Assembly: GCF_002156385.1 (NCBI RefSeq)
Contig: NZ_MVJM01000002.1
Span: 889,816 to 953,815 of the forward strand
Length of the DNA stretch: 64,000 nt
Source of the DNA: Halalkalibacter urbisdiaboli
GTDB lineage: Bacteria > Bacillota > Bacilli > Bacillales > Bacillaceae_D
Direction: 5' to 3'
Shown here: positions 52,847-62,371 of the stretch, piece after piece
Numbering within the stretch: the first letter of the stretch is position 1
Layout of the letters: every line of letters begins with the position of its first letter
The notes under the pieces: model-generated
What the model was told of the DNA's origin: nothing
The model's input: the letters and a program-made list of their open reading frames with translations, nothing else
Databases searched by the model: none
Translations under genes and position numbers: made by a program

Positions 52847-55363
52847 TTATGCATTCACACCGCAGCAGTTTTTATATTTTTTCCCGCTTCCGCATGTGCA
52901 AGGGTCATTACGTCCAATCGTTTCGCCTTTTCGAATTGGCTTACGCTTCGGCTTCTCACCGTCTGAGCTTTGCTGAGCAGAAGTTCCCTTTGCCACCTCT
53001 TGACGTTGAAGGTTTTGTTGAACCTGAGCCTTCATAATATACATCGCGACTTCTTCCTCAATTGAAGCAATCATTTGCTCAAACATTTCGAAGCCTTCGA
53101 AACGGTATTCACGAAGCGGATCGTTTTGTCCATAGGCGCGCAAATGAATTCCTTGGCGAAGCTGGTCCATTTGGTCGATATGGTTCATCCATTTACGGTC
53201 AACCGTACGAAGCATAATCACCTTTTCAAACTCGCGCATATGCTCAGGTGTGAACTGCTCTTCCTTCTCATTGTAATTTTCCATTACTTTTTCGGTAATG
53301 ATTTCGATCATTTCCTCAGGGTCCTTACCTGCTAAGTCCTTCTCAGTAATGTCATCCTCATGTAAAAGATGAGCCTTCAAGTAGTTCGCGATTGCTGCAA
53401 TATCCCAATCCTCTGGCACTTCACTTTCTGGAGTATGCGCCTTAACTGTTCGTTCAATCACAGATTTAATCATATTTTCAACAATTTCACGAAGGTTTTC
53501 TGACTCAAGAACCTCCATCCGTTGCTTGTAGATGATCTCACGTTGCTCACGCATAACATCATCGTATTGAAGAATTTGCTTACGTGCGTCAAAGTTATTT
53601 CCTTCCACACGCTTCTGAGCCGTTTCAACCGCGCGCGAAACGAGCTTACTTTCGATCGGCTGGTCTTCCTCCATCCCAAGACGCTCCATCATTGCACGCA
53701 TGTTATCTGAACCGAAACGACGCATTAGCTCATCTTCCATTGATAAATAAAATTGAGAGGAACCAACGTCCCCTTGACGACCAGCACGACCACGGAGCTG
53801 GTTATCAATGCGCCGACTCTCATGACGCTCTGTCCCTAAAACATGAAGACCGCCAATCTCGCGAACACCTTCACCTAGCTTAATGTCCGTACCACGACCG
53901 GCCATATTCGTCGCGATTGTCACCGCACCCTTTTGACCTGCATTTTCAATAATTTCGGCTTCACGCTCGTGGTTTTTCGCATTTAACACGTGATGAGGCA
54001 CTTTCCGTTTCGTCAGCATTTTTGAAACGAGCTCAGAAGTCTCAACACTTACTGTACCAACGAGCACAGGCTGTCCCTTTTTGTGAAGCTCTTCAATTTC
54101 CTTTACAACCGCTCTAAACTTCGCTTCCATCGTTTTATAAATTAAGTCTGGACGATCATCACGAGCAATTGGTTTATTCGTCGGAATGACCATAACGTCC
54201 ATTCCGTAAATGTTGCGGAATTCCTCTTCCTCCGTTTTCGCCGTACCTGTCATCCCAGCTAGCTTTTCGTAACGGCGGAAATAGTTTTGGAACGTAATCG
54301 AAGCAAGTGTCATGCTTTCACGCTGAATAAATAGACCTTCCTTCGCTTCAATCGCTTGGTGTAAGCCATCACTGTAGCGACGCCCTTTCATTAAACGTCC
54401 TGTAAATTGGTCAACAATAACAATTTCGCCATCCTCGACAACATAGTCTGCATCGCGCTGCATAACTACATGCGCTTTTAACGATTGGTTCAGATGGTGG
54501 TTTAATTGCACATGCTGCTGGTCATACAAGTTTTCGATGCCAAACGCTCGCTCCGCCTTGTTGACCCCTTCTTCTGTAAGCTGGACATTTTTCGTTTTCT
54601 CATCAAACGTGTAGTCCTCGTCCTTTTTTAAAATACGAATGAAGGAGTTTGCTTGCTGATAAAGCTGAGTCGAACGCTCAACCGAACCAGAAATGATTAA
54701 CGGCGTACGCGCTTCATCGATTAAAATTGAGTCAACCTCATCAATTAAGGCAAAATGAAGTGGGCGCTGTACCATTTGCTCTTTGTAAAGCACCATATTA
54801 TCACGTAAATAATCAAAGCCAAGCTCATTATTGGTTGCATATGTGACATCGGCTAAATAAGCTTCCTGCTTTTCTTCCTTGGAAAGACCGGCAACATTTA
54901 AGCCGACGCTAAGCCCTACAAAGCGGAATAATTCTCCCATCGTCTCACAGTCACGACGCGCTAAGTATTCGTTCACAGTCACAACATGAACCCCTTTACC
55001 AGTAAGCGCATTTAAATAAACAGGCAGTGTTCCAACAAGCGTTTTCCCTTCACCTGTCTTCATCTCCGCAATATTTCCTTGGTGAAGCGCAATCGCCCCA
55101 AGTAGCTGAACGCGATATGGTGTCATTCCTAACACACGCGTTGACGCTTCACGGATAACCGCATACGCTTCAGGTAAAAGATCATCTAAGGATTCACCAT
55201 CCTGATAACGCTTTTTAAAATCGTCTGTTTTTTGACGTAATTGCTCATCTGATAAAGCTTTTATCTCGTCGGCATATCCATCAATTTGGTCAACAATTCG
55301 TTCATTTTTCTTTAGTTGTCGCTGACTCGGATCCCCGATTACTTTTTTCAATAGTCCTATCAT
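52847..55363 (-). CDS. secA: Preprotein translocase ATPase SecA
   Basis: Motor that pushes preproteins through SecYEG. Walker [18 protein letters not shown] (about 88-104), DEAD-like [15 protein letters not shown], motif [16 protein letters not shown], the helical scaffold/wing domain, and a C-terminal zinc motif [15 protein letters not shown] for SecB/phospholipid contact. Start ATG 55363 ([10 protein letters not shown]) behind GAGAGGA; the ATG at 55396 would add 11 residues not typical of SecA. Confidence 0.96.
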   Translation of the reverse strand: MIGLLKKVIGDPSQRQLKKNERIVDQIDGYADEIKALSDEQLRQKTDDFKKRYQDGESLDDLLPEAYAVIREASTRVLGMTPYRVQLLGAIALHQGNIAEMKTGEGKTLVGTLPVYLNALTGKGVHVVTVNEYLARRDCETMGELFRFVGLSVGLNVAGLSKEEKQEAYLADVTYATNNELGFDYLRDNMVLYKEQMVQRPLHFALIDEVDSILIDEARTPLIISGSVERSTQLYQQANSFIRILKKDEDYTFDEKTKNVQLTEEGVNKAERAFGIENLYDQQHVQLNHHLNQSLKAHVVMQRDADYVVEDGEIVIVDQFTGRLMKGRRYSDGLHQAIEAKEGLFIQRESMTLASITFQNYFRRYEKLAGMTGTAKTEEEEFRNIYGMDVMVIPTNKPIARDDRPDLIYKTMEAKFRAVVKEIEELHKKGQPVLVGTVSVETSELVSKMLTKRKVPHHVLNAKNHEREAEIIENAGQKGAVTIATNMAGRGTDIKLGEGVREIGGLHVLGTERHESRRIDNQLRGRAGRQGDVGSSQFYLSMEDELMRRFGSDNMRAMMERLGMEEDQPIESKLVSRAVETAQKRVEGNNFDARKQILQYDDVMREQREIIYKQRMEVLESENLREIVENMIKSVIERTVKAHTPESEVPEDWDIAAIANYLKAHLLHEDDITEKDLAGKDPEEMIEIITEKVMENYNEKEEQFTPEHMREFEKVIMLRTVDRKWMNHIDQMDQLRQGIHLRAYGQNDPLREYRFEGFEMFEQMIASIEEEVAMYIMKAQVQQNLQRQEVAKGTSAQQSSDGEKPKRKPIRKGETIGRNDPCTCGSGKKYKNCCGVNA

Positions 55364-55842
55364 CGAACTCGTCCTCTCTTCATTCAGTCCACTCATCGAG
55401 TAAACATGAGCATTTTCCTATATTCTCTATTTAGGCTGACGCTGCCATAGAAAGACATTTCACTTTTTTCCTGCAACACCTTCGGCTACCGGCGCTACAT
55501 GCGTATCGCCTATGAAACCTTGAGCCTCCTGATGTCGGCTGCCGGCGCTACATGCGTATCGCCTATATTTTATCAGTTTAGTGGGGGGCTTACAAGGTAA
55601 ACAGCACTTGGCAGACGCGGTTTGGGCGGTTTCTAAAGAAAAATCGACGGTAGTCGTTTTTTTCTTGCAAGATTGCCTGTCTTCCAGACTACTCCAAGCG
55701 CTCCTCTTTAGCCAAAATAAGTGCTAGTCACTTTTCTAGCATACGGTCCATCGTGAAAGCTCCTATAAATCCAAAAAAACTTAAAAAATCGTTCCCACCC
55801 ACTTCTTTCCTTGCATAATGTAGCGAGGAGAGGAGGATGACA
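55364..55842. other. secA upstream region with GC-rich repeat pair
   Basis: Divergent region of about 480 bp between secA and the DUF1906 gene. It holds repeat pair B (55482-55566). No other gene or hairpin is convincing. Confidence 0.5.
55482..55566. repeat. GC-rich direct repeat pair B
   Basis: Two 32-bp copies at 55482-55513 and 55535-55566 (TCGGCTRCCGGCGCTACATG + CGTATCGCCTAT in parts), one mismatch, period 53 bp. Related in layout to pair A at 33567-33643 (GCCGGCGC ... CGCCTAT, period 52). Confidence 0.8.
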
Positions 55843-56493
55843 ATGGCAACGATAAACTGGGGTGTTGATTCAGCTGCAGCCGTAACGGAAGGTCTATATC
55901 AATGTGTTGTTGACAACTTTGGGCAACCTGACTTTTGGGGTCGTTATTTACGTGAAATCCCAAATGTGAATGATGGTTTAACACCCGAGGAAGTACAATT
56001 TATTCGCAATCGTGGAATGAAGATACTCCCGATTTATAATAATTTTACTGAAGCTCTTGGAACGAGGGCAGGAACCGTCTCTGCACGAAACGCAATTTTT
56101 CATGCACGGCGTTTGAACATCGAAAATGGGAGCTTTATTTTTGCAAACATCGAGCACTTCTTTGACGTTGATGCCGACTGGATGATTGCATGGGTTGAAA
56201 CCTTATACAATAGTCCGTATCGCCCTGGATTTTATGGAGATCCTGACAAAGGGTCCTTCAATCAATCCTATTGCGAAGCAGTATCCCGTAATAGACGAGT
56301 ATTTGAGCAGTCTGTTATTTGGAGTGCGGAGCCTGAGCCAGGCCCTTCCCCGAAATTTAGAATTCCTCGCTACAATCCGAGTCGCCCTAACTGCGACGCA
56401 AATGTGTGGGCATGGCAATATGGCCGCGATGCTGATGAATGTCCAATTGACACCGTCTTAATGGAACAGCCCTTATTTGCAAACTTAGGATAA
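55843..56493 (+). CDS. DUF1906 glycoside-hydrolase-like protein (216 aa)
   Basis: Protein with the Rv2525c/DUF1906 TIM-barrel-like domain over its whole length: INWGVDSAAAV at the N-terminus with the conserved Asp, then RNRGMKILPIYNNF, FIFANIEHFFDVDADWM with acidic residues in the expected catalytic position, and RPGFYGDPDKGSFN. No signal peptide is visible. Start ATG 55843 behind GGAGG; ATG at 55837 overlaps the SD. It is a lone plus-strand gene convergent with hpf; substrate unknown. Confidence 0.8.
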   Translation: MATINWGVDSAAAVTEGLYQCVVDNFGQPDFWGRYLREIPNVNDGLTPEEVQFIRNRGMKILPIYNNFTEALGTRAGTVSARNAIFHARRLNIENGSFIFANIEHFFDVDADWMIAWVETLYNSPYRPGFYGDPDKGSFNQSYCEAVSRNRRVFEQSVIWSAEPEPGPSPKFRIPRYNPSRPNCDANVWAWQYGRDADECPIDTVLMEQPLFANLG

Positions 56494-56507
56494 TCTAACA
56501 GCAGGAA

Positions 56508-56540
56508 AAGGGAGCGCAACCCGATCGGTTACACTCCCTT
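56508..56540. terminator. Bidirectional terminator between DUF1906 gene and hpf
   Basis: GGGAG.G.AACCGATCGGTT.C.CTCCC stem flanked by A-rich and T6 tracts, so it can end both convergent transcripts. Confidence 0.85.
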
Positions 56541-56548
56541 TTTTCGAC

Positions 56549-57100
56549 TTACGCTTCTGGCTCAATTAAGCCGTAGCGCCCATCTTTACGACGATACACA
56601 ACATTGGTACCACCGCTCACAGAATTAGAGAAAACAAAGAAGTTATGGCCAAGCATGTCCATTTGTAAAATAGCTTCCTCCGCATCCATCGGCTTAAGGT
56701 TGAACCGTTTTGTTCTAACGACTTCTAATTCATCTGAAATCGGTTCCTCTTCCTCAATTGGCTCAAGTTCATTTTTAAACATATATTTTAGACTACCTTC
56801 TTGTCGAAACTTTCGATTGACCTTCGTTTTATGCTTGCGAATTTGGCGTTCAAGCTTCTCAATCACCTTATCAATGGCAGCATACATATCGATATGAACC
56901 TCTTCACCACGTAATAAAAGCTGCGGCATTGGGATCGTAATTTCAATGATATGTTGCTCGTTAAGTACCTGCATTCTGACATTAACATCTGCAACAGGCG
57001 TTGTGTCAAAATAGCGCTCAAGCTTCCCAACCTTTTTTTCTACGTACTCTCTTAGTGCTGGAGTTACTTCGATGTTTTCACCACGAATATTATATTTCAT
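56549..57100 (-). CDS. hpf: Long-form hibernation promoting factor
   Basis: Ribosome-hibernation factor that forms 100S dimers in stationary phase. N-terminal HPF/RaiA domain (1-100, NIRGENIEVTPALREYVEKK) and C-terminal dimerisation domain (about 128-183, KRFNLKPMDAEEAILQMDML, GTNVVYRRKDGRYGLIEP). Length 183 is that of the Firmicute long form. ATG behind AAGGAGGAG. Dual stress/transition-phase promoter upstream. Confidence 0.95.
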   Translation of the reverse strand: MKYNIRGENIEVTPALREYVEKKVGKLERYFDTTPVADVNVRMQVLNEQHIIEITIPMPQLLLRGEEVHIDMYAAIDKVIEKLERQIRKHKTKVNRKFRQEGSLKYMFKNELEPIEEEEPISDELEVVRTKRFNLKPMDAEEAILQMDMLGHNFFVFSNSVSGGTNVVYRRKDGRYGLIEPEA

Positions 57101-57128
57101 AAAGAACTCCTCCTTTTCTATGTACTTA

Positions 57129-57164
57129 ATATTCTACATACCCATAAGTTATTCCTTCTCAAAC
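57129..57164 (-). promoter_or_regulatory. Overlapping sigma-B and sigma-H promoters of hpf
   Basis: Sigma-B: GTTTGA (57164-57159), 15-bp spacer, GGGTAT (57143-57138). Sigma-H: GAAGGAATA (57158-57150), 12-bp spacer, GTAGAATAT (57137-57129). Both match consensus (GTTTAA...GGGTAT and RNAGGAWWW...RNNGAATWW). B. subtilis yvyD/hpf is known to be driven by the same two sigma factors. Confidence 0.8.
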
Positions 57165-57235
57165 CACAAAATAAATTTAAATTTTTAAAATTTTTAGATA
57201 AATATGTCGAGCTTGTGAACTTCGTAGGTAGAATA

Positions 57236-58171
57236 CTACAGTAGCATGAGCCAAGACGCTTGATTTCTTAGCATCCGCTGTGCCGTCTCAACATCAACCT
57301 CCTGAAATGAAACGCTCTGGCCTGGTTTTAATTGACCGAGTCTTGGCAGATCAACATCAATTACATGAGCAATTCTTGCATACCCTCCCGTTGTTTGCCG
57401 ATCTGCGAGGAGGATCATCGGTTGACCATTCGCAGGAACCTGTATGGTACCAAACGTCACAGCATCTGACAAAATATCCGCTTTACTAGAATGCTCGATT
57501 GGTACGCCAATGAGACGACAGCCCATCCGGTCTAGCTCATTTGATAAAGTATAGCTTATTGATAAAAAGGTAGCGATTCCCGCTTTCGTAAACGATTCGA
57601 GATCAGGACCGAGTATCACCCGAATCGGCTTGTCTTCATCATAGCGAGGGATCGCATCCGGATGTAAGCTTCTCCCCCTCGATTCACGAGAAGGCACTGT
57701 CCCTGCTTGTAAAAGATCGCCTTTTTCAAGCGCACGTCCGCCCAATCCACCGAGCTGCCCTTTTACATACGTAGAACGACTTCCTAATACGGGCTCCACA
57801 TCAAAACCACCTTGAACTGCGATGTAGGCACGCATCCCCATCATGGGCTTTCCAAATGAAAGCTGTTGTCCCATTTTTATTCGGAACGAGCTCCAGAGCG
57901 GGGCACGATGTCCATCAATCGTAGCAGAAAGATCTGCGCCACAAATGCTAATCACTCTATCCGCTAACGCGAGCAGCGTTGGACCAGCTAGAGTAACCTC
58001 TAACACCGCCGCATCACCTTGATTGCCTACAAGACGATTACTCACTTCATACGCAAACGGATCCATCGCACCAGATGCGACGATGCCGGACTGCTGATAA
58101 CCGTAGCGACCCGCATCCTGAACGGACGTGAGCAAACCCGGCTTTAACACCTGAAAGAACGCCTCACCCAT
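57236..58171 (-). CDS. pxpC: 5-oxoprolinase subunit PxpC
   Basis: Subunit of the ATP-dependent prokaryotic 5-oxoprolinase PxpABC, which opens pyroglutamate to glutamate; homologous to KipA and to biotin-dependent carboxyltransferase domains. Conserved LKPGLLTSVQDAGRYGYQQSG at the N-terminus, GAMDPFAYEVSNRLVGN, and ADRQTTGGYARIAHVI near the C-terminus. Start ATG 58171 overlaps the pxpA stop by 8 nt behind AGGTGGG. Gene order here is pxpB-pxpA-pxpC. Confidence 0.92.
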   Translation of the reverse strand: MGEAFFQVLKPGLLTSVQDAGRYGYQQSGIVASGAMDPFAYEVSNRLVGNQGDAAVLEVTLAGPTLLALADRVISICGADLSATIDGHRAPLWSSFRIKMGQQLSFGKPMMGMRAYIAVQGGFDVEPVLGSRSTYVKGQLGGLGGRALEKGDLLQAGTVPSRESRGRSLHPDAIPRYDEDKPIRVILGPDLESFTKAGIATFLSISYTLSNELDRMGCRLIGVPIEHSSKADILSDAVTFGTIQVPANGQPMILLADRQTTGGYARIAHVIDVDLPRLGQLKPGQSVSFQEVDVETAQRMLRNQASWLMLL

Positions 58172-58931
58172 TACGCCCACCTGCCGCTTTTATCTCTATC
58201 CCCTCTTGCTGGAGCTTTTCCTTGAGCATGTTTACAAAGGCTAACGCTTGCGGTTCATCACCGTGGACGCAAATCGTATCCGCTTTAATAGGGACAAGGG
58301 TACCGTCCGTTGCTGCGACCTTTCCTTCCTTCACCATCATCAATACTTGCTGCAATGCTTGCTCACGATCACTAATGATCGCATTCGCTTCTGTTCTCGG
58401 CGTGAGCGTCCCGTCCTGTTGATACGTCCGATCGGCAAATACTTCATGGGCAACCTGTAATCCGACACTCTCTCCCGCCTTGACAAGCTCACTCCCTGAA
58501 AGACCAAATAATAGTAGCTCCCGATCAAAATCAGCAACCGCTTCGGCAATCGCCGCTGCCACTGTTCGCTCCTTTGCGGCAACATTGTATAGCGCTCCGT
58601 GAGGCTTCACGTGCTTCATCTTCACTCCGGCTATCCGACAAAAGCCTGATAAAGCTCCTAATTGATAGAGAACAAGATGATAAATATCCTCAGGGCTCAT
58701 TTGAATGAAGCGACGACCAAAGCCTTGTAAGTCGAGATAGCCAGGATGGGCACCAACGGCCACTCCTTTTTCCTTTGCGAGCTTTACCGTTTTCGCCATC
58801 ACGTTATGATCACCAGCATGATACCCACAGGCAATATTCGCTGACGTTATCGCATCAAAAACGAGCGCATCCTCACCGACCTGAAACGCCCCGTAGCTTT
58901 CTCCAACATCACTATTGAGATCCACCCGCAT
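58164..58931 (-). CDS. pxpA: 5-oxoprolinase subunit PxpA
   Basis: LamB/YcsF-family subunit of 5-oxoprolinase. VDLNSDVGESYG opens the domain, followed by SANIACGYHAGDHNVMAKTV, GAHPGYLDLQGFGRR, KHVKPHGALYN and VHGDEPQAL, all family blocks with the metal-type Asp/His residues. Start ATG 58931 overlaps the pxpB end by 20 bp; ATG at 58940 and GTG at 58949 are also in frame. Confidence 0.94.
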   Translation of the reverse strand: MRVDLNSDVGESYGAFQVGEDALVFDAITSANIACGYHAGDHNVMAKTVKLAKEKGVAVGAHPGYLDLQGFGRRFIQMSPEDIYHLVLYQLGALSGFCRIAGVKMKHVKPHGALYNVAAKERTVAAAIAEAVADFDRELLLFGLSGSELVKAGESVGLQVAHEVFADRTYQQDGTLTPRTEANAIISDREQALQQVLMMVKEGKVAATDGTLVPIKADTICVHGDEPQALAFVNMLKEKLQQEGIEIKAAGGRNG

Positions 58932-59652
58932 GTTCCTCATCCCCTTCACTGCATTGAATCGTATATTCTCCTCTTTCGACTACTTCTTTTATTTCTTCGT
59001 ATTCCACCCGTGTAATCGGCTCAAATTTCACCAAATCCCCTACCCGGAAAATCGTTGGCTCCTCCCGGTACGGATCATAAAGAGACAACGGTGTCCGCCC
59101 AATGATTTGCCAGCCACCAGGGGTTTCGATTGAATAAATACCCGTTTGCTGCCCGGCAATTCCAACTGAGCCTGCCGGAGTCACTGCCCGCGGTTCAGCA
59201 AGACGCGGTGTAGCCAAGCGCTGATCTAATCCGCCTAAGTAGGGAAAGCCTGGTGCAAAGCCGAGCATATAAACTAAGTACTCCTTTTCACTATGAAGCG
59301 CGACCACTTCCTCTGTCGTAAGCTCTCCGCCAACGGCGTCAATGTCTGGACCGAATTCTCCGCCATAGCACGTCGGAATCCGCACGACTCTTGAAGCTGG
59401 CAGCGGTTCATCCTCCATTTTTTCAATAGACGCCTGCAAAATCGCTTGCATTTCATGATAGAAAAGCTTATGTGGCTGATAAAACACGGTAACTGCGGTA
59501 TAGCTCGGAATCCATTCAACGATGCCAGGATGCCGCTCGCGCTCAAGCTTACGACAAAGCTGTCGTACCTGCTGATGAATCTTCAAAGAAACGACATCAC
59601 CAAATCCAACCCGTATGCCACGGTCACCAATTGGTTTAAACGTTACCTCCAC
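58912..59652 (-). CDS. pxpB: 5-oxoprolinase subunit PxpB (KipI-like)
   Basis: KipI/PxpB subunit of 5-oxoprolinase. Family motifs: FKPIGDRGIRVGFGD, PTCYGGEFGPDI, YLVYMLGFAPGFPYLGGLD and GGWQIIGRTPLSLYDP. GTG at 59652 behind GGGGGAGG is the likely start; the frame is open further upstream to 59724 but those residues are not part of the family. First gene of pxpBAC. In B. subtilis KipI also inhibits KinA; a sporulation role here is only possible. Confidence 0.9.
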   Translation of the reverse strand: MEVTFKPIGDRGIRVGFGDVVSLKIHQQVRQLCRKLERERHPGIVEWIPSYTAVTVFYQPHKLFYHEMQAILQASIEKMEDEPLPASRVVRIPTCYGGEFGPDIDAVGGELTTEEVVALHSEKEYLVYMLGFAPGFPYLGGLDQRLATPRLAEPRAVTPAGSVGIAGQQTGIYSIETPGGWQIIGRTPLSLYDPYREEPTIFRVGDLVKFEPITRVEYEEIKEVVERGEYTIQCSEGDEEHAGGSQ

Positions 59653-59692
59653 ACTTCCTCCCCCCAATCTCCTTATAATATATAGTAAACGA

Positions 59693-59742
59693 AAAAAGGC
59701 TTTTCCGAAAAGATGCATTATCACCCTTTGGAAAAACCTTTT
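59693..59742 (-). terminator. Terminator of the SLT-SH3-SLH gene
   Basis: AAAAGGTTTTTCC / GGAAAAGCCTTTT arms with a long loop and T6 on the minus strand. It overlaps the extended upstream reading of pxpB, another reason to prefer the GTG start at 59652. Confidence 0.7.
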
Positions 59743-59747
59743 ACTAA

Positions 59748-61235
59748 CTATCGTAATCGAAAGCTCTCATCCATCGCACGTGCCATAAACACAGCAAATT
59801 GTCCGCGAGTAACCTCTTGAACTGGAGCAAACGTCGTCTTCGTCATCCCCGCTGCAACACCAGCTCCATACACACGATGTACAGCATCCTCATACCATGC
59901 TCCTTTTGGAACATCGGTAAATGGATGAGTAGATGTTGGTGCTGGGAATTTGTATAAGCGCTGCAATAGGACCGCCATTTCCCGACGAGTTAATGTCGCT
60001 CCAGGCTTAAACATCGTTTTGGAAACGCCACTAAACAACCCTTCATCAACTGCTGCTGCAATTGCTTGATAATATGGATGGCTTGTTGGCACATCATCAA
60101 AGCCTGGGTTTGGTCGGTTCGTTAACGATGCCCCATTCGCTCGAACAAGAATGAGTGCGGCCTGCCAGCGTGTAAGGGGATCATTCGTTCCAAATTTCCC
60201 GTTTGCATAACCAGCAATAATCTCTTGATCTACTAAATAATGAATCTGTTCCTCAGCCCAATGCCCACTAGGTACATCAGAGAATGAACGGGAAGGACTT
60301 GCCTCACTCGGCTCTAAATAGCTCGAAGCAACGTACCCCGTCACGCCATCCTTTGTTTTCACACGATACCAAACGAAATGATTCTTTCTTGATTCATTCT
60401 CTTCATACATAAACCGCTCATCAATGGTCACCGCTTCACCCTTCGCTATGCGTGCCACAATCGAGCTATCACTTGTTGCTCTTTGACGTACCCTTACATC
60501 ATCAGTCGTCGCTGCAACCACCTGACCTGCTTTGAAATGGTGCTTCGACTTCGTAAGCCCCTCAAACTCATAGTGCTCTGTTACAAATTCAATATTATCC
60601 GAACTGTTGCGGTCGTAGTGAAAATCTTCTGTTGAAAACGATAATTCTGCTAAATCTAGTAATCCATACGTGTTCATTACTCGGAACACCTTTTCTTGAT
60701 ACGCATCAACATTCCGCTCACCCGTTTCTTGTAAAATTGGGCTATTTACCGGTTTAATACCGTTATAGGCCATCACCGCAAAATACCAATTCTCAATAAT
60801 ATCTCGTTCATTATCATTGATTTTCGGTAAATCATTACGATTAAACATTTCACTCAAGAGCTCTACGCCCGCCCAAATATTATAGACAAGGTTTGTTTTC
60901 AACATTTGCTCGTTATAGATTGATTGATTCGTTAATTGCATCACGCCAATCCCATTATCCTCTGTTACGATCGCTTGTCCATTTTCATCAAAATGGCGCC
61001 AGTCCCCACTTTCCCCTTCTGCCACCGCTTTGACAACTTCGGGAGGCACATCAAAATCAAGTGCGGTTTCCGTTAACAAACAATTCATCGTTTGAAAGCT
61101 TGGATTCACCCCAGGCTCAGCATGATATTGACATCTTTCCTGAACCGATTGCGCGGCACTAACAAACGAGCTTCCTAATAGAACAGACGCTCCTACAATA
61201 GACATGACGACCCATTTCATCATTGTATTTTTCAT
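59748..61235 (-). CDS. Secreted SLT-type muramidase with SH3 and three SLH domains (495 aa)
   Basis: Cell-surface enzyme probably cleaving peptidoglycan glycan strands and held at the wall. Signal peptide 1-27 (VGASVLLGSSFVSAAQ); lysozyme-like SLT fold about 45-190 with the catalytic-type Glu in VVKAVAEGESGDWR and GIGVMQLTNQS; bacterial SH3 about 235-310 (VRVRQRATSDSSIVARIAKGE); three SLH repeats about 315-495 (FSDVPSGHWAEEQIHYLV, FDDVPTSHPYYQAIAAAVD, FTDVPKGAWYEDAVHRVY). ATG behind GAGGAG. SLH domains predict binding to pyruvylated wall polymer. Confidence 0.88.
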   Translation of the reverse strand: MKNTMMKWVVMSIVGASVLLGSSFVSAAQSVQERCQYHAEPGVNPSFQTMNCLLTETALDFDVPPEVVKAVAEGESGDWRHFDENGQAIVTEDNGIGVMQLTNQSIYNEQMLKTNLVYNIWAGVELLSEMFNRNDLPKINDNERDIIENWYFAVMAYNGIKPVNSPILQETGERNVDAYQEKVFRVMNTYGLLDLAELSFSTEDFHYDRNSSDNIEFVTEHYEFEGLTKSKHHFKAGQVVAATTDDVRVRQRATSDSSIVARIAKGEAVTIDERFMYEENESRKNHFVWYRVKTKDGVTGYVASSYLEPSEASPSRSFSDVPSGHWAEEQIHYLVDQEIIAGYANGKFGTNDPLTRWQAALILVRANGASLTNRPNPGFDDVPTSHPYYQAIAAAVDEGLFSGVSKTMFKPGATLTRREMAVLLQRLYKFPAPTSTHPFTDVPKGAWYEDAVHRVYGAGVAAGMTKTTFAPVQEVTRGQFAVFMARAMDESFRLR

Positions 61236-61363
61236 TCTGAACTCCTCACCCTACTAATCTTTTTTTCAAGTTATTTACATCTTATCATAGAAACGGGTCC
61301 CACTAAAGAGCTAACCATTTAAATGGTAGATTTGTATTAAAAATGAAAATAAAACCCAACAAA

Positions 61364-61388
61364 AAACCCACCTCGAAATGAGATGGGT
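61364..61388 (-). terminator. Terminator of the cold-shock gene
   Basis: AACCCATCTC / GAGGTGGGTT stem with T6 on the minus strand, 45 bp after the stop. Confidence 0.88.
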
Positions 61389-61433
61389 TGAATGGTTTTA
61401 GCTATGATTCAATTTCCTACCCAGGAATGTGAA

Positions 61434-61631
61434 TTAAAGCTTAACTACGTTCGCAGCTTGTGGACCACGTGCGCCTTCAACAATTTCAAATTCAACTTCT
61501 TGACCTTCGTCTAGAGATTTGAACCCGTCAGCGTTGATAGCAGAGAAGTGTACGAATACGTCATCTCCATCTTCGCGCTCGATAAATCCAAAACCTTTTT
61601 CTGCGTTAAACCATTTAACTTTTCCTTGCAT
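61434..61631 (-). CDS. Cold-shock protein, CspB/CspD type (65 aa)
   Basis: Single cold-shock (OB-fold) domain that binds single-stranded RNA/DNA as an RNA chaperone. RNP1 KGFGFIER and RNP2 VFVHFSAI are intact; the C-terminus [11 protein letters not shown] is standard. A single paralogue cannot be assigned among CspB, CspC and CspD. SD AAGGGAATG. A long untranslated leader (61632 to about 61790), common for csp genes, is possible. Confidence 0.93.
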   Translation of the reverse strand: MQGKVKWFNAEKGFGFIEREDGDDVFVHFSAINADGFKSLDEGQEVEFEIVEGARGPQAANVVKL

Positions 61632-61918
61632 GCTTTCACATTCCCTTCGTAACTTAATTCATGTGGATAATTTCCACACTTTCACTATAACAGCGCTTTT
61701 TAGCAATGTCAAACGCTTTCTATCGCGCGTTTCTGTCATTCATTGTAGCTTTTTGACGAATTAGCGTGTCCTATTGGTAACGCTTACTATTTTGAGCGAT
61801 TTTAAGAAAAATTGATATTTTTGATTCATCGGCATTCCCTTTAATTACAATAATACCCAAACAATTTTCACAATATTCACGCATATACTACAGCATCAAT
61901 ACATGTAGGAGGACAAAG

Positions 61919-62089
61919 ATGTATAGAATTCTCACACTTTCCGAGTGGCTACATTTTAACAGCTATTATAATTATGTACATTACAAAGAGACACAAATCG
62001 AAAAGGGATGGTCCATCAACAAAATCAATGAAAGCTGGATTGATATTTTAAAACAATATAGAAACTATGCCGTTGAACACCTTGAATAA
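61919..62089 (+). CDS. Conserved-looking small protein of unknown function (56 aa)
   Basis: A 56-residue product (MYRILTLSEWLHFNSYYN, GWSINKINESWIDILKQYRN) with a perfect ribosome site GTAGGAGGACAAAG before ATG 61919. Rich in Tyr, Trp and charged residues, no membrane segment, predicted helical. I do not recognise a family. Divergent from the cold-shock gene; the next plus-strand gene follows after about 390 bp. Strong SD and compact frame support it as real. Confidence 0.6.
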   Translation: MYRILTLSEWLHFNSYYNYVHYKETQIEKGWSINKINESWIDILKQYRNYAVEHLE

Positions 62090-62237
62090 ATCGTCATATC
62101 TCACAAAATATGTTAATAGTTTGTAAAAACTTCTATATTTTTACAGTTTTGTGTTGTAACCTGCCGTATATCCTAATACAATGGTTGTAGATATTACTAA
62201 AACTGTATTTTTACTTCTTTTTTATATACCTTTTCCT

Positions 62238-62371
62238 AAGTAATCAACTTTGACAGTCCTACGTCAAATTGATTACTTGTGATGATGCCCCACCCCCTGG
62301 GGATTCTGTTCATCATATACATCGACGCAACGATACCTTTTTCCTAAAAAAGAAGGAGGTATCGTTGCGTC
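62238..62371. repeat. Three consecutive stem-loops before the DUF6612 gene
   Basis: 62238-62279: AAGTAATCAACTTTGAC / GTCAAATTGATTACTT stem with one bulge. 62287-62302: CCCC/GGGG hairpin. 62324-62371: perfect 14-bp stem GACGCAACGATACC / GGTATCGTTGCGTC whose 3' arm starts inside an AAGGAGGT SD-like sequence. No T-run follows that fits a strong terminator. The rest of 62090-62481 holds nothing recognised. Confidence 0.6.
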
